DNA of 64,000 nt from an uncultured Verrucomicrobiales bacterium (GCA_937901085.1 CALCHQ010000035.1:1-64000); one strand, 5' to 3'. Positions 33,714-44,762 are shown, counted from the first letter of the stretch. Notes: generated from the sequence alone by a model not told the origin. Made by a program: numbers and translations.

Positions 33714-35282
33714 ATGAAGATTCTCATTCCGACCAAGCTTGACAAAGCTGCCTCTGCCACACTCGTTGCAGCGGGCTACGACGTGGTGCAGGACGACAGC
33801 ATCACCATCGAAGACATGGTGGCAGCCCATCCTGATGCCGCAGGCATTATTGTCCGCTCTGAAAAAGTGACTCCCGGCATCATCGATGCCCTGCCCTCGC
33901 TCAAATGCGTGATTCGCGCTGGTGCCGGTTTCGATAACATCGACTTCGTCTACGCACGTTCCAAAAACATCGATGTCATGAACACACCGGGCGCCAACTC
34001 CAACGCCGTGGCAGAAGAGGTGATTGCCATGATTCTGGCCGCCTACCGTTACGTTGTTCCGGCAGATACGACCACCCGCGCAGGCGAATGGAACAAGAAG
34101 AAGTACATGGGCAGCGAGCTGACTCACAAGACCGTGGGTATCCTGGGGCTCGGCAACATCGGCCGACTGCTGGTCAAGCGCCTGCAGGGTTTTGAATGCA
34201 AGGTGCTGGGCTATGACCACTTCCTCTCCAAGCAGCGCGCCCTCAATATCGGTGCCATCCCGACGGAGATAGATGAAATCTTTGCCGAGTCCGACATCAT
34301 TTCCCTGCATGTTCCCGGCGGACCGGCCACGCGCAACCTCATCAACGCCGAGCTTATCGGCAAGATGAAGGATGGCGCCATGCTCATCAACTGCTCCCGC
34401 TACGGTGTGGTGGATGAAGATGCCATCCGTGCTGCCAAGGCCAGCGGCAAGAACATCATCTACTGCACCGATGTTCATCCCAAGGATGCCGCCGCCATGC
34501 AGCCCAGCGCCGATGTGGCCACCCTGCTGCTGCCCCACCTGGGTGCCAACACCCGCGAAGCCAACAAGAATGCCGCCATGCGCGCAGCCCGGCAGATGAT
34601 TGATTACTTCACCAGCGGGGATACATCTTGCGTGGTCAATGCCGAACGTCCGGCAGACCTGCACCCTGCCCAGCTCCAGCTGGCCTCCATGCTCGGCCGC
34701 CTCTGCTACCGCATCGGCGACTGCAAGCCCATCCGCAAGGTGGAATGCACCTTCTACAACAACCTGCGTTCCTTCCGCAAGTGGTTCACCCCGTGGATTC
34801 TGCAGGGTACAGTACCCGGTGCGGAACATGGCCTTATGCCTGCCGCAGCAGAAACCTCCTTCCGCGAACACGGCATCGTCTACAAGGCGCTTGAGCCCAA
34901 GGATGACAAGCACTACGATGACGCGCTGACCATCAACATCCACATGGAGGTGGATGGCCGCCAGATTGAAAGCAGCGTGCGCGGCATGGTCGTGGACGGT
35001 ACCCCCGTGGTGTCCCGCATTATGGAGTTTGATCACCTCTATGCTGCTCTGGGCGGCAATACCCTCGTGCTGCGCTATGCCGACCGTCCCGGTGTTGTGG
35101 CCGCCATTGGTCAGGCCCTTTCCCTGGCTGGTATCAACATCGAGAACATCGTTGCGCCCACCGACCACAAGAGCGGTGATTCCCTGGCCGTCATCAAGAC
35201 CAATCTCCCGGTTTCGGAAAACCAGGTGCAGGCCATCAGCAAAACCATTTCGGCTAAGCTGGCCTTTGCCATCTCCATGTAA
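33714..35282 (+). CDS. serA: D-3-phosphoglycerate dehydrogenase
   Basis: 522 residues, the long type with a C-terminal ACT domain. NAD-binding GLGNIGRLLVKRLQG is near residues 142-156, catalytic Arg/Glu/His regions include NCSRYGVVDEDA and LPHLGANTREAN, and the ACT domain (about 445-522) has RPGVVAAIGQALSLAGINIENI. It oxidises 3-phosphoglycerate in the first step of serine synthesis, complementing the GlyA domain at 6680. A bidirectional terminator separates it from convergent lpxK. Confidence 0.96.
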   Translation: MKILIPTKLDKAASATLVAAGYDVVQDDSITIEDMVAAHPDAAGIIVRSEKVTPGIIDALPSLKCVIRAGAGFDNIDFVYARSKNIDVMNTPGANSNAVAEEVIAMILAAYRYVVPADTTTRAGEWNKKKYMGSELTHKTVGILGLGNIGRLLVKRLQGFECKVLGYDHFLSKQRALNIGAIPTEIDEIFAESDIISLHVPGGPATRNLINAELIGKMKDGAMLINCSRYGVVDEDAIRAAKASGKNIIYCTDVHPKDAAAMQPSADVATLLLPHLGANTREANKNAAMRAARQMIDYFTSGDTSCVVNAERPADLHPAQLQLASMLGRLCYRIGDCKPIRKVECTFYNNLRSFRKWFTPWILQGTVPGAEHGLMPAAAETSFREHGIVYKALEPKDDKHYDDALTINIHMEVDGRQIESSVRGMVVDGTPVVSRIMEFDHLYAALGGNTLVLRYADRPGVVAAIGQALSLAGINIENIVAPTDHKSGDSLAVIKTNLPVSENQVQAISKTISAKLAFAISM

Positions 35283-35312
35283 GGATGCTGCCCTGCCGGC
35301 AGCCCGGACAAG

Positions 35313-35348
35313 AAAGGACGCCCGGCTTTACTGCCGGGCGTCCTTTTG
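35313..35348. terminator. bidirectional terminator between serA and lpxK
   Basis: A perfect 14-bp stem (35313-35326 with 35333-35346) including AAA/TTT ends gives T-tracts on both strands. Confidence 0.88.
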
Positions 35349-35367
35349 TTCGCATGAGGGCTGTCCG

Positions 35368-36564
35368 TTACAGCACATCGCCCCATTCGGGTGCGGGCTG
35401 GGGCGCGCCAAGGCCGCAGATACGGTCTATCATGGCATCCCACTTCTCCTGCCCCTGGAGGATATCGATGTGGATGCGCAGGAAGTAGATGGGTACATCC
35501 ATTTCTCCAGGGCGGAGGAATCGGACAGCATCCTTTTCCGTAGTGACAATCATGTCCATGGCGCGTTCGGCACAGCGCTCCACAAAGGCATCCAGATCTT
35601 CCTGGTCAAACCAGTAATGGTCAGGGTAACTGCGGCGGATTTCCACATTGGCCCCCAGGGATTCCACCAGATTCTCAAAACTCTCCGGGCGGGCGATACC
35701 GCTGAGGCAGGCTACATACTTACCCTTCAGCGCCGAAAGCGGCAGCTGTTCGCCGGTGAAGATGTTTTCCAACAGCACCGGGGCGTGATTGGTCACGATG
35801 ATGTCTGCCACTTTGTTGTACTTGCGGATGGTGGCAATTAATTCATCCTGCGGCTTACCTTCGCTCTTGGTGAGGATGATATAACTGGCGCGCTTGAGGC
35901 TGGCGCGGGGCTCCCGCATGGTGCCACGCGGCAGCAGCGCCCCGGTTCCGAAGGGGAAGCCGCAGTCTACCAGCACAATATCAATTTCATGCTTGAGCTT
36001 CAGGAACTGCATACCGTCGTCCAGTATCAGAGTGTTGCTGCCCAGTTGTTCAATGGCGAAAATGCCGGATTTAACGCGGTCCTTGTCAACCAGCACGGCG
36101 ACATTGTCGAGGTTGCGGGCGAGCATGAACGGTTCATCTCCCGCGTAGAGCGGGCTGAGGTAACGGGTCACGCCATCGCTGGCAATCTTGGGAACACGCT
36201 TCACGCGCTTGCCGTCCTTATCAAGCCAGACCTGAGGCTTTTCCAGGTCGTGACTCTTGTACCCTCGCGTCAGAATGGCGCATTTGCGCCCGCGCGAAGC
36301 CAGACTGCGGGAAAGCAGCTCCACCACCGGGGTCTTGCCTGTGCCGCCGGCGGTGATATTACCCACACTCACCACGAAGGTTCCCAGGTAATGCACCGTC
36401 TTGATGCGGCGGCGGAACAGGAACAGGCGCACCTGCACCAGAATCCAGAAGAAAATGGAGGCAAAGCGAAGCACACCGCGCATGAGCCAGGCACGGAAAC
36501 CACGGGCCCGGCCGAATACTACTTCGGTTCCCCACTCTGCAAACTCCTCTCCGCGTGTCTTCAT
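35368..36564 (-). CDS. lpxK: tetraacyldisaccharide 4'-kinase
   Basis: 398 residues. N-terminal membrane helix near 20-50, then Walker [41 protein letters not shown] and LVDCGFPFG. These match LpxK, which phosphorylates the lipid A precursor at the 4' position on the inner membrane. The usual DDGFQH box is DDGMQF here. It implies an LPS-bearing outer membrane. The promoter sits in the gap after asnS and ends 9 nt before the ATG. Confidence 0.93.
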   Translation of the reverse strand: MKTRGEEFAEWGTEVVFGRARGFRAWLMRGVLRFASIFFWILVQVRLFLFRRRIKTVHYLGTFVVSVGNITAGGTGKTPVVELLSRSLASRGRKCAILTRGYKSHDLEKPQVWLDKDGKRVKRVPKIASDGVTRYLSPLYAGDEPFMLARNLDNVAVLVDKDRVKSGIFAIEQLGSNTLILDDGMQFLKLKHEIDIVLVDCGFPFGTGALLPRGTMREPRASLKRASYIILTKSEGKPQDELIATIRKYNKVADIIVTNHAPVLLENIFTGEQLPLSALKGKYVACLSGIARPESFENLVESLGANVEIRRSYPDHYWFDQEDLDAFVERCAERAMDMIVTTEKDAVRFLRPGEMDVPIYFLRIHIDILQGQEKWDAMIDRICGLGAPQPAPEWGDVL

Positions 36565-36573
36565 GTTCCTGTT

Positions 36574-36602
36574 ATACTAACAGCAGGTGCCTGCCAAGTC
36601 AA
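36574..36602 (-). promoter_or_regulatory. promoter of lpxK
   Basis: On the minus strand: TTGACT (36602-36597), 17-bp spacer, TAGTAT (36579-36574), 9 nt before ATG 36564. It begins right at the end of asnS. Confidence 0.6.
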
Positions 36603-36604
36603 CA

Positions 36605-37969
36605 TCAGAACTCGCAATTACGGGGCGTGCGGGGGAACGGCAGCACGTCGCGGATATTCTGCACGCCGGTCACAAACATGATGAGGCGCTCGAACCCGAC
36701 ACCAAAGCCGGCATGCGGAACCGTGCCGAAGCGGCGCAGGTCATTGTACCAGTAGTAGGCTTCCTTATCCATGCCCATGCGTTCAATATTGCCCTCCAGC
36801 ACATCCAGGCGTTCCTCGCGCTGGCTGCCGCCAATGATTTCACCGATGCCAGGGACAAGGACATCCATGGCGGTCACCGTCTTGCCATCGTCGTTGAGGC
36901 GCATGTAGAAAGGTTTGATTTCCCTGGGGTAGTTATACACAATAACCGGGCATTTGAAGTGTTTTTCCGTCAGGAAACGTTCATGCTCGCTCTGCATATC
37001 CATGCCCCAGTAGGGCTTGTACTCAAAGTCCAGACCGCTGGTCTGCATGATTTCAATGGCTTCGGTGTACGAACAGCGCACAAAGGGCTTTTCGGCCACC
37101 TCTTCCAGGCGGGCGCGCAGTCCCTTATCCACAAACTTGCAGAAGAAGTCGAAATCGCCGCTCGTGTCTGCCAGCATCGTGCGGGCAATGTGCTTGATGA
37201 AGGCTTCTGCTATATCCATGTCACCATAGATATCGCAGAAGGCCATTTCCGGCTCAATCATCCAGAATTCGGCAGCATGGCGCGACGTGTTGCTGTTTTC
37301 CGCGCGGAACGTGGGGCCGAAGGTGTAGATATTGCTCAGCGCACAGGCAAATGTCTCGCCCTCCAGCTGGCCGGAGACCGTCAGATTGGCGGCCTTGCCG
37401 AAGAAATCGTTATCGTAGCTCTTGTTATCGGCCAGGGGGTCAAGAGTGGTCACATGGAACATCTCACCCGCACCCTCGCAATCACTCGCGGTGATGATGG
37501 GGGTGTGTACCCACACGAAGTCGCGCTTCAGGAAGAATTCATGCACGGCGGCGGCCATGCGCGAGCGCGTGCGGAAAATAGCGCCGTACAGATTGGTGCG
37601 GGGGCGCAGGTGGGCAATCGTGCGCAGGAACTCAGGCGAATGCCCCTTCTTCTGCAGAGGGTACGATTCCGGTGAAGCTCCCACCAGCTTGATTTCGGTG
37701 GCCTGGATTTCCCACTTCTGCTTACCGGGACTTTCCACCAGACGCCCGAGAATACTCACCGAGGCACCGGTGGTCATACGGCCAATCTGCTCATAGCCGG
37801 GGATGCCAGCGTCGGCCACTACCTGGATGGATGCCAGGCTGGTGCCGTCATTCACTTCGAGAAAGGAAAAAGCCTTGGAATCACGGCGGGTACGAACCCA
37901 GCCCTCCACCAGAATCTGCCCAGCCGGAGACTCGCTGGCCAATGCGTGTTTTACCAATGTTCGCTGCAT
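36605..37969 (-). CDS. asnS: asparaginyl-tRNA synthetase
   Basis: 454 residues from ATG 37969 (a TTG at 37993 is in frame but less likely). OB-fold anticodon domain at residues 15-105, then class II motifs: [14 protein letters not shown] (motif 1 region), [21 protein letters not shown] (motif 2) and [12 protein letters not shown] (motif 3). The HAAEFW and NSNTSRH features distinguish AsnRS from AspRS. It charges tRNA-Asn directly. Confidence 0.95.
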   Translation of the reverse strand: MQRTLVKHALASESPAGQILVEGWVRTRRDSKAFSFLEVNDGTSLASIQVVADAGIPGYEQIGRMTTGASVSILGRLVESPGKQKWEIQATEIKLVGASPESYPLQKKGHSPEFLRTIAHLRPRTNLYGAIFRTRSRMAAAVHEFFLKRDFVWVHTPIITASDCEGAGEMFHVTTLDPLADNKSYDNDFFGKAANLTVSGQLEGETFACALSNIYTFGPTFRAENSNTSRHAAEFWMIEPEMAFCDIYGDMDIAEAFIKHIARTMLADTSGDFDFFCKFVDKGLRARLEEVAEKPFVRCSYTEAIEIMQTSGLDFEYKPYWGMDMQSEHERFLTEKHFKCPVIVYNYPREIKPFYMRLNDDGKTVTAMDVLVPGIGEIIGGSQREERLDVLEGNIERMGMDKEAYYWYNDLRRFGTVPHAGFGVGFERLIMFVTGVQNIRDVLPFPRTPRNCEF

Positions 37970-38040
37970 GACTATCTCTGCTATTCGCTGCAAGGGATTC
38001 TACCACCGGGCGCGTTGCAATGCGAGCAAAAAAACCGGAA

Positions 38041-38069
38041 TTGACAAAGAGTCTCAGCAGGAGTATGCT
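38041..38069 (+). promoter_or_regulatory. promoter of the C_GCAxxG_C_C gene
   Basis: TTGACA (38041-38046), 17-bp spacer, TATGCT (38064-38069); 7 nt before ATG 38077. Confidence 0.65.
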
Positions 38070-38076
38070 CGCCCGC

Positions 38077-38532
38077 ATGAGGGCAGACACCAAGGCGCTG
38101 GACTATTTTCACAAGGGCTTCAATTGTGCCCAATCTGTTTTTGCAAGCTTTGCCGGCCAGCTCGGCATGAGCGAGGAAGCTGCTCTGAAGTTCTCCTCTG
38201 CCTTCGGCGCGGGGCTGGGACGCATGCGCGGCACCTGCGGGGCTTTTGCTGGCCTGTGCATGGTGGCCGGCTTCTGCCGCGGCAATGTAAGCGGCAAGCC
38301 GGAGGATAAGGAAATCATCTTTTCCCTGACCAGGGAACTGGCCGATGCCTTCAAAAAGGAATTCGGCACGCTCACCTGCCGGGAACTGCTGAAACTGGAC
38401 GCGGAAATGGAGTCCTCTGCCCGCCCAAATGAGCGAACATCAGAGTATTACGCGACCCGGCCCTGCGAAAAATGTGTCTCTTTTTGTGCAAATAAAGCGC
38501 AGGAACTACTTGTTAAACATCTAAATAATTAA
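38077..38532 (+). CDS. C_GCAxxG_C_C family protein
   Basis: 151 residues. NCAQSVFASFAG, GRMRGTCGAFAGLCMVAG and, near the end, CEKCVSFCANKAQEL carry the conserved Cys residues of this redox-like family (the Cys, GCAxxG, Cys, Cys pattern). Function is unknown in general; a metal- or redox-dependent role is suspected. ATG 38077 was chosen because the promoter ends 7 nt before it; an upstream in-frame ATG at 38020 precedes the promoter. Confidence 0.85.
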   Translation: MRADTKALDYFHKGFNCAQSVFASFAGQLGMSEEAALKFSSAFGAGLGRMRGTCGAFAGLCMVAGFCRGNVSGKPEDKEIIFSLTRELADAFKKEFGTLTCRELLKLDAEMESSARPNERTSEYYATRPCEKCVSFCANKAQELLVKHLNN

Positions 38533-38574
38533 GTAATAACAACTAAAAAATATAGATAATTTTTAGTATTTCGC

Positions 38575-38603
38575 TTGACGCCATACGAGAAATCAGATAT
38601 ATT
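38575..38603 (+). promoter_or_regulatory. promoter of the candidate structured RNA
   Basis: TTGACG (38575-38580), 17-bp spacer, TATATT (38598-38603). Predicted start near 38610, with no coding sequence immediately downstream. Confidence 0.6.
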
Positions 38604-38609
38604 GACCAC

Positions 38610-38730
38610 GTCTCCGGGGGCGGACGTAAAATTGCTCCCCGGACTCGAGAGAGTCCGATTCATAGGGTAGTTGGGCACCCAGGGGCTTCGGCTCCTGGGT
38701 GACTTCCTTTTCCGGGGGTAAACCCCGGAT
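38610..38730 (+). ncRNA. candidate structured noncoding RNA
   Basis: About 120 nt downstream of a good promoter with four strong hairpins: A, TCCGGGG (38613-38619)/CCCCGGA (38637-38643); B, CGGACTC (38640-38646)/GAGTCCG (38651-38657) with a GAGA tetraloop; C, an 11-bp stem (38676-38686/38691-38701) capped by TTCG; D, TCCGGGG (38711-38717)/CCCCGGA (38723-38729). A and B share bases and are mutually exclusive, and the A and D arms can cross-pair. There is no open frame with protein character. It does not match SRP RNA, tmRNA, RNase P or a riboswitch I know. glnS has its own promoter, so this may be a separate RNA or a leader. Confidence 0.5.
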
Positions 38731-38770
38731 GCAACTTTCAGACCCACATGTGTCATGAGCCGGATTTCTC

Positions 38771-38799
38771 TTGATTTAGCGGGCATTTGGCGGTAGAAT
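38771..38799 (+). promoter_or_regulatory. promoter of glnS
   Basis: TTGATT (38771-38776), 17-bp spacer, TAGAAT (38794-38799); 7 nt before ATG 38807, predicting a leaderless mRNA. Confidence 0.65.
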
Positions 38800-38806
38800 C
38801 GCGCGC

Positions 38807-40483
38807 ATGACCACAGAGGAGAAAAAAGACTTCATCCGCGACATGGTAGCCAGGGATCTGGCCGAGGGTTATTGCGAAGTGCCCATTACCCGTTTCCCGC
38901 CGGAGCCGAACGGCTACCTGCACATCGGCCATGCCAAGGCCATTTGTCTGGATTTTGGTCTGGCGAAGGAATATGCCCACCTCGGCGCTGTATGCCACCT
39001 GCGTTTCGACGACACGAATCCCTGCAAGGAAGACATCGAATTCGTCAACTCCATTCAGGAAGACATCCGCTGGCTGGGCTTTGACTGGGGCGAACATCTT
39101 TACTGGGCCTCCAACATCTTTGATTTCTACTATGAATGCGCCGTGGCGCTCATCAGGAAAGGACTTGCCTATGTGGATCTGCAGGACAGGGAAACCATGC
39201 GCCAGCAGCGCGGCAACCTGGTGACTCCCGGCATCGAATCCCCCTACCGCAATACCTCCGTGGAGGAAAACCTGGCGCTCTTCGAGGCCATGAAGCGCGG
39301 CGACTATGCCGAAGGTGCAGCGGTACTCCGCGCCAGGATTGACATGGCCAGCAGCAACATGAACATGCGCGACCCCGTCATCTACCGCATTTCCTACGAC
39401 CACCACCACAACACCGGCAACTCCTGGTGCATCTACCCCATGTACGACTTCGCACACCCGCTGGAAGATGCCTACGAGCATATCACCCACTCGCTCTGCA
39501 CGCTTGAGTTTGAAAACCACCGCCCGCTCTACGAATGGGTCATCGACAACTGTCCTGTTCCCGCCAAGCCCAAGCAGCGTGAATTCTCCCGCCTCAACAT
39601 CACCTACACCGTCATGAGCAAGCGCAAGCTGCGCCAGATGGTGGAAGAAGGATATGTAGCCGGGTGGGATGACCCCCGCATGCCCACAATCTGCGGCATG
39701 CGCCGCCGCGGTTACCCCGCAAAGGCCATTGTGGATTTCTGCGAAGGCGTGGGTATCACCAAGTTCAACGGCAACACCGACGTCGCCCGCCTGGAAAACG
39801 CCGTGCGTGCGGAACTCAACACCCATGCCGAACGCCGCATGGCTGTTCTCAAGCCGCTCAAGCTGGTGCTTACCAACGTACCTGCCGACTTCGAGGAAGA
39901 GGTGGAAGTGGTCATCAACCCTGAAAAGCCCGAACTCGGCAACCGAAAGCTCACGCTCACCAGAGAAGTCTGGATTGAGCAGGATGACTTCATGGTTGAC
40001 CCGCCCAAGAAGTACAAGCGACTTTCTCCCGGCGCCTGCGTACGTCTGCGCGGCGGCTACTGCATGATTTGCACCGGCTACACGGCTGATACCGAAGGCA
40101 ATGTGACCGAGGTGCAGGCCGAAATTATCCCCGGCACCGTAGGTTCCAACCCACCCGAAGGCATCAAGTGCAAGGGTGCTATTCACTGGGTATCCGTCAA
40201 GTACGGCGTGCAGGCAGAAGTGCGCCTCTACGACCGCCTGTTCAAGGACGAAGCTCCCGATGCCAATGAAGAAGGCTTCCTGGCCTCGCTCAACGCCGAT
40301 TCCCTCACCATCCTCAAGGATGCGGTGGTGGAACCTGCGCTGGCAGAAGCACCTGCAGAGTTCCTCTGCCAGTTTGAACGCACCGGCTACTTCGTGGCAG
40401 ACCGCTACGACCACAGCGCCAGTCATCCTGTGTTCAACCGATCGGTGGGTCTGCGCGATTCATGGGCCAAGATGAACAAGTAA
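38807..40483 (+). CDS. glnS: glutaminyl-tRNA synthetase
   Basis: 558 residues, usual GlnRS length. [17 protein letters not shown] carries the class I HIGH motif near residue 40, and VMSKRKL stands for [22 protein letters not shown] and [11 protein letters not shown] are GlnRS features, and the C-terminal anticodon-binding beta barrels are present. It charges tRNA-Gln directly, which is notable because gatB is also encoded in this window. The ribBA gene starts 10 bases downstream. Confidence 0.96.
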   Translation: MTTEEKKDFIRDMVARDLAEGYCEVPITRFPPEPNGYLHIGHAKAICLDFGLAKEYAHLGAVCHLRFDDTNPCKEDIEFVNSIQEDIRWLGFDWGEHLYWASNIFDFYYECAVALIRKGLAYVDLQDRETMRQQRGNLVTPGIESPYRNTSVEENLALFEAMKRGDYAEGAAVLRARIDMASSNMNMRDPVIYRISYDHHHNTGNSWCIYPMYDFAHPLEDAYEHITHSLCTLEFENHRPLYEWVIDNCPVPAKPKQREFSRLNITYTVMSKRKLRQMVEEGYVAGWDDPRMPTICGMRRRGYPAKAIVDFCEGVGITKFNGNTDVARLENAVRAELNTHAERRMAVLKPLKLVLTNVPADFEEEVEVVINPEKPELGNRKLTLTREVWIEQDDFMVDPPKKYKRLSPGACVRLRGGYCMICTGYTADTEGNVTEVQAEIIPGTVGSNPPEGIKCKGAIHWVSVKYGVQAEVRLYDRLFKDEAPDANEEGFLASLNADSLTILKDAVVEPALAEAPAEFLCQFERTGYFVADRYDHSASHPVFNRSVGLRDSWAKMNK

Positions 40484-40493
40484 TCCAGCTGAC

Positions 40494-41855
40494 ATGAAGC
40501 ACATCGAATTCACCGCCTCCAACGGCAATTTCGACATCAACGACTTCATCAACCGTTGTGATGCCGCCACCATGGGTGAGGAACTGCCCCCCGCGCCGCT
40601 GGAGGAAGAGCCCCTGTGCCCCCCTGCCCCCTGCAGCGTGCCGGTAGCGGACGGAGCAGACCCCATCATCTACTCCCCGCTGGAGGAAGTACTGGAAGAG
40701 TTACGCATGGGCAAGCTCATCCTCATGACGGATGACCCCCACCGTGAAAATGAAGTTGACCTCGTATGCGCCGGTCAGTTTGCCACCCCGCAGAATATCA
40801 ACTTCATTGCCACCCATGCCCGCGGCCTTATCTGCGTTCCCATGGCGCCGGAGCGAGTGGATGCCCTCGGCCTGCCCATGCAGGCACAGCACAACACCGA
40901 AAAGCTGCACACCGCCTTTACCGTGAGCGTGGATGCCAAGGAAGGCATTACCACCGGCATCAGCGCCTTTGAGCGCTCCATCACCACCATGAAACTCGCC
41001 GACCCGCGCTGCGTCATCGATGACCTCGTGCAGCCCGGCCATTGCTTCCCTTTGCGGGCGGTTGAGGGCGGCGTTATCCGCCGGGCCGGACACACCGAAG
41101 GCACGGTCGACATCCTGCGCATCGCTGGGCTTGAGCCTGTGGGTGTCTGCTGCGAAATCATGAAGGATGACGGCACCATGGCCCGACTGGGTGAAATGGG
41201 CGCGTTCCAGCGCAAGTTCGGGCTGAAGGCCTGCTCGCTCGCGCAGATCATTGAGCATCGCCAGCACACCGAAAAACTCGTCGAGCGCGAAGAAGTCGTC
41301 AAGCTCCCCACCGATTACGGTGAATTCGACTGCTACTCCTACCATTCCAAGGTGGACGGCAAGTGCCACCTTGCGCTCGTGCATGGCAGCATTGACCCGG
41401 AAAAGCCGGTACTCTGCCGCGTCCACAGCGAATGCCTCACGGGCGATGTCTTTGCCAGCCGCCGCTGCGACTGCGGCAGCCAGCTGCATGCCGCCATGCG
41501 CCGCGTGGCCCAGGAAGGCGGTGTTATCCTCTATCTGCGCCAGGAAGGCCGCGGTATCGGCCTGAGCGCAAAACTCCACGCCTACAAGCTGCAGGAACAG
41601 GGCTACGACACCGTAGATGCCAACATCAAACTCGGCTTTGCCCCCGATTTGCGCGACTACGGCGTGGGCGCGCAGATTCTGCGCGACCTCGGCGTGCGCC
41701 ACCTGCGCCTGCTGACCAACAATCCGCTCAAGATTCAAGGACTTTCCGGCCATGGGCTTGATGTGGTGGAACATGTTCCCATTTCCATTGCGCCACATGC
41801 TGAGAACAAGCACTATCTGGACACCAAGCGCGACCGCATGGGGCACATGATTTAA
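40494..41855 (+). CDS. ribBA: bifunctional riboflavin enzyme: DHBP synthase/GTP cyclohydrolase II
   Basis: 453 residues. Residues 1-60 are a non-conserved, proline-rich extension. RibB (about 62-265) has [19 protein letters not shown] and [11 protein letters not shown]; the usual ENEGD is ENEVD. RibA (about 275-453) has [23 protein letters not shown] (zinc Cys residues), QEGRGIGL and LLTNNP. It makes both riboflavin precursors, one from ribulose 5-phosphate and one from GTP. A terminator follows. Confidence 0.94.
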   Translation: MKHIEFTASNGNFDINDFINRCDAATMGEELPPAPLEEEPLCPPAPCSVPVADGADPIIYSPLEEVLEELRMGKLILMTDDPHRENEVDLVCAGQFATPQNINFIATHARGLICVPMAPERVDALGLPMQAQHNTEKLHTAFTVSVDAKEGITTGISAFERSITTMKLADPRCVIDDLVQPGHCFPLRAVEGGVIRRAGHTEGTVDILRIAGLEPVGVCCEIMKDDGTMARLGEMGAFQRKFGLKACSLAQIIEHRQHTEKLVEREEVVKLPTDYGEFDCYSYHSKVDGKCHLALVHGSIDPEKPVLCRVHSECLTGDVFASRRCDCGSQLHAAMRRVAQEGGVILYLRQEGRGIGLSAKLHAYKLQEQGYDTVDANIKLGFAPDLRDYGVGAQILRDLGVRHLRLLTNNPLKIQGLSGHGLDVVEHVPISIAPHAENKHYLDTKRDRMGHMI

Positions 41856-41859
41856 GTGC

Positions 41860-41916
41860 AAGGCCGGGGAAAGCGCGGGCTTCGCGCTTTCCCTGCATTC
41901 TGCTGACGGCCTTTTT
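41860..41916 (+). terminator. terminator after ribBA
   Basis: An inner 11-bp stem (41867-41877/41883-41893) nested in an outer AAGGCC/GGCCTT pairing (41860-41865/41908-41913), followed by a T-run. Confidence 0.75.
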
Positions 41917-41993
41917 GTCTTTATGGCACAATACAACATTTCTAACCAAGTACCGATGCAGTAGAATCTGCGAAAATACCATCATTACCCTGT

Positions 41994-44321
41994 ATGTCTG
42001 ACCCGAACAAGCAACCTGGCAAAATTCCCACACCCGGAGGCAACACCAACTGGGGAGTCATGATTCTCATGGCCGTCATCCTGGGCATCCTCATGGTCGC
42101 CTTTGTGTTTGATGGCGAGCTGGCCTCCCCTGGCCGCACCATCACCCTGGACCAATTCACCCAGGATTATAAAGCCGGCAAGGTTGTTCTGAGTCAGCCC
42201 AGGGAATTCCCCATAGAAGTCACGCTCGACTCCGGCGAAACAGAAGGTGTCATCTCCGCCTACGAGTACCGCACCATTCCCCAGTACCCTAAGGCGGCCT
42301 TCTACATGCCCTTTACCGATTCGGATGAAATCCGCTCCCTGTGCAACCGCTTCGGTATCACCACCACCACCCGCGTGGAGACTGCCCCCAAGGAACTGGA
42401 GCTGCAGGGTGACCGCATCTGGTCCACGGAGGAATTTGCCGCCATGGGAGCCGAAGGCCGCATCGTCACCACCAGCAGCAGCCCGGTCATCTACGAAGCC
42501 GCCGGTCACGGAGTCATCGTGGGTGAATACCGCCTTGCCCCCATCAACAAAGCCCAGCTCAAGGACCTGGAACCCGTCCGCGTGGAATTCAACCCCACCT
42601 TCCAGGGTGAAAAAGTACGCAACCTGCTGGGCAATAAAGTTAACTACATCGTTGAGAGCAACACCTGGAGCATGTTCCTCGTGAATATCCTGCCCTTCGC
42701 CATCGTCCTGCTCCTACTGTTCTTCTTCTTCCGCGCACAAAGCGGCGGACCGGGCGGTGCCATGAAGTTTGCCCGCAGCCGTGCCCGCCTGCTCGACCCC
42801 AACCAGAACAAGGTCACATTCAAGGATGTCGCCGGTATCTCCGAAGCCAAGGAGGAAGTCTGGGAAATCGTGGAGTTTCTCCGCAACCCCGCCAAGTTCC
42901 GCAACCTCGGCGGCACTATACCCAAGGGGGTCCTCATGGTAGGCCCTCCCGGAACCGGCAAGACCCTGCTGGCGCGTGCCATCGCCGGTGAAGCCGGTGT
43001 GCCGTTCTACACGATTTCGGGCTCTGACTTCGTGGAAATGTTTGTCGGTGTGGGTGCCAGCCGCGTACGCGATATGTTTGCCGAAGCCAAGAAGCATTCC
43101 CCCTGCCTCATCTTCATCGACGAAATCGATGCCGTAGGCCGACACCGCGGACATGGTGTGGGCGGCGGTCACGATGAACGAGAACAAACCCTCAATGCCC
43201 TGCTGGTGGAAATGGACGGCTTTACCGCCAATGAGAACGTCATTGTCATTGCCGCCACCAACCGTGTGGATGTGCTGGACCCCGCCCTGCTGCGTCCCGG
43301 CCGCTTCGACCGCCAGGTCACCGTCAACCTGCCCGATGCCGCCGGCCGTGAGCAGATTCTGCGCGTTCACGCCCGCAAGGTGAAGCTGGCACCCGAAGTA
43401 GACCTTGCCCCGATTGCCCGCGCCACCACAGGCTTCTCCGGCGCTGAGCTGGCCAACCTCGTCAACGAGGCGGCCCTCATTGCCGCCCGCCATAACAAGC
43501 CCACCGTGCAGCAGGCTGACCTTGAAGAAGCCCGCGAAAAGGTACGCTGGGGACGCGAACGCCGCTCGCTGGAGATTTCCGACAAGGAGAAGTACATGAC
43601 GGCTGTTCACGAGGCAGGCCACGCCGTTTGCCTGCTCAAGACAGCCCTGGCCAAGAGTCTGCCCCTGCACAAGGTCACCATCATCCCCCGCGGGCCTGCG
43701 CTGGGTGTCACCATGATGCTGCCCGATGAAGACAAGCACAGCGAATACAAGAGCGAGCTGCTCGACTACATCGTCATGGCCATGGGTGGGCGCTGCGCTG
43801 AGCTGGTAGTATTCGGCGATGTTTCCGGCGGCGCGCGCGGAGACATTCACCAGGCCACAGAGATTGCCCGCAAGATGGTATGCGTCTACGGCATGAGCGA
43901 CAAGCTCGGTCCCATTGAATACGGCACCAACCACAGCGAAGTATTCCTGGCACGCGACATCTCCCAGACCACCCGCAACTTCTCCGAACACACTGCCCAG
44001 ATTATCGATGAGGAAATCCAGCGCATCGTAACGGAGAACTACAACCGCGCCGTCACCATCCTCACCGAAAACCAGGAGCGTCTGAAGCTCATTGCCGACA
44101 AGCTCATCGAATTTGAAACGCTGAGCGGCAAGCAGGTGGCCGAGCTGCTGGAGACAGGGGAAATGACCGATCCGCCCGTGCGCCAGCTGCCGCCGCCCAT
44201 CCCTATGGATGAGGATGCCCCCACCGACCTCCAGACGCCGGATGACGAGCCCCCTGCACCGCAGGACGAAACGGCAGCCGCAGCCCCTGAAGAAGAAAAG
44301 AAAGATGAACCCACCCTCTAA
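41994..44321 (+). CDS. ftsH: ATP-dependent zinc metalloprotease FtsH
   Basis: 775 residues. Transmembrane segments at about 18-38 and 225-245 flank a periplasmic domain of roughly 185 residues, longer than usual. AAA+ domain: Walker A GPPGTGKT near 317, [10 protein letters not shown], and the second region of homology with RPGRFDRQV. Zinc site HEAGH near 538. The C-terminal 60 residues are acidic and proline-rich. FtsH degrades misfolded and regulatory membrane proteins. rsfS follows after 25 bases. Confidence 0.96.
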   Translation: MSDPNKQPGKIPTPGGNTNWGVMILMAVILGILMVAFVFDGELASPGRTITLDQFTQDYKAGKVVLSQPREFPIEVTLDSGETEGVISAYEYRTIPQYPKAAFYMPFTDSDEIRSLCNRFGITTTTRVETAPKELELQGDRIWSTEEFAAMGAEGRIVTTSSSPVIYEAAGHGVIVGEYRLAPINKAQLKDLEPVRVEFNPTFQGEKVRNLLGNKVNYIVESNTWSMFLVNILPFAIVLLLLFFFFRAQSGGPGGAMKFARSRARLLDPNQNKVTFKDVAGISEAKEEVWEIVEFLRNPAKFRNLGGTIPKGVLMVGPPGTGKTLLARAIAGEAGVPFYTISGSDFVEMFVGVGASRVRDMFAEAKKHSPCLIFIDEIDAVGRHRGHGVGGGHDEREQTLNALLVEMDGFTANENVIVIAATNRVDVLDPALLRPGRFDRQVTVNLPDAAGREQILRVHARKVKLAPEVDLAPIARATTGFSGAELANLVNEAALIAARHNKPTVQQADLEEAREKVRWGRERRSLEISDKEKYMTAVHEAGHAVCLLKTALAKSLPLHKVTIIPRGPALGVTMMLPDEDKHSEYKSELLDYIVMAMGGRCAELVVFGDVSGGARGDIHQATEIARKMVCVYGMSDKLGPIEYGTNHSEVFLARDISQTTRNFSEHTAQIIDEEIQRIVTENYNRAVTILTENQERLKLIADKLIEFETLSGKQVAELLETGEMTDPPVRQLPPPIPMDEDAPTDLQTPDDEPPAPQDETAAAAPEEEKKDEPTL

Positions 44322-44346
44322 CCCCCCCCTTACCGACACACACAAT

Positions 44347-44706
44347 ATGAACAGCAAACAACTCGCCTTTGCCTGCGCTCAGGTAGCCTGTGATGCCAAG
44401 GCATCCGACATCGCCATCTATGACCTGCGCGGCACCTCCTCCATCACGGACTTTGCCGTGGTCTGCACCGCTACCTCCGTGCCGCATCTCCGCGCCATCA
44501 TGGGCGATGTGGATAAGGAAGTATGGGAGAAATATGAAATCTCCCCCGTATATGCCGAACGCACCCCCAATGCCCTGTGGTGCGTGCTGGACTACATCGA
44601 CGTGATGCTGCACGTCATGGCCGGTGAAACCCGCGACTTCTACGAGCTGGAAGAACTCTGGAAGCCGGAGAACCGCATCGAATGGAACGATGGCGACCAG
44701 GCCTGA
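44347..44706 (+). CDS. rsfS: ribosomal silencing factor RsfS
   Basis: 119 residues. DIAIYDLRGTSSITDFAVVCTATS and the C-terminal WCVLDYIDVMLHVMAGETRDFYELEELW define the RsfS/Iojap family, which binds L14 and blocks subunit joining in starvation. ATG 44347 matches the family start; longer upstream frames run through the end of ftsH. Confidence 0.94.
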   Translation: MNSKQLAFACAQVACDAKASDIAIYDLRGTSSITDFAVVCTATSVPHLRAIMGDVDKEVWEKYEISPVYAERTPNALWCVLDYIDVMLHVMAGETRDFYELEELWKPENRIEWNDGDQA

Positions 44707-44731
44707 CGGCACTTGCCACCTGTTTTTCCCG

Positions 44732-44762
44732 ACGCTCCGGCCAGATTTGCCGGAGCGTTTTT
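44732..44762 (+). terminator. intrinsic terminator after rsfS
   Basis: ACGCTCCGGC (44732-44741) pairs with GCCGGAGCGT (44749-44758), followed by TTTT. Confidence 0.88.

Noticed and set aside
32424..35168. A 914-codon open frame on the minus strand
   Set aside because: It lies exactly antisense to the DUF1015 gene and serA, both with clear family motifs. The frame is open because of GC-rich third positions and shows no protein features.
37970..37993. TTG 37993 as the start of asnS
   Set aside because: ATG 37969 gives a normal AsnRS N-terminus; the TTG lies only 3 nt or so past a TAGAAT box and would add eight non-conserved residues.
38610..38730. Assignment of the structured region to SRP RNA, tmRNA, RNase P or a known riboswitch
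   Set aside because: None of the conserved cores I know (for example the SRP GGAAGG/AGCAG loop, tmRNA tRNA-like end, or riboswitch cores) is present, so only a generic candidate RNA is reported.
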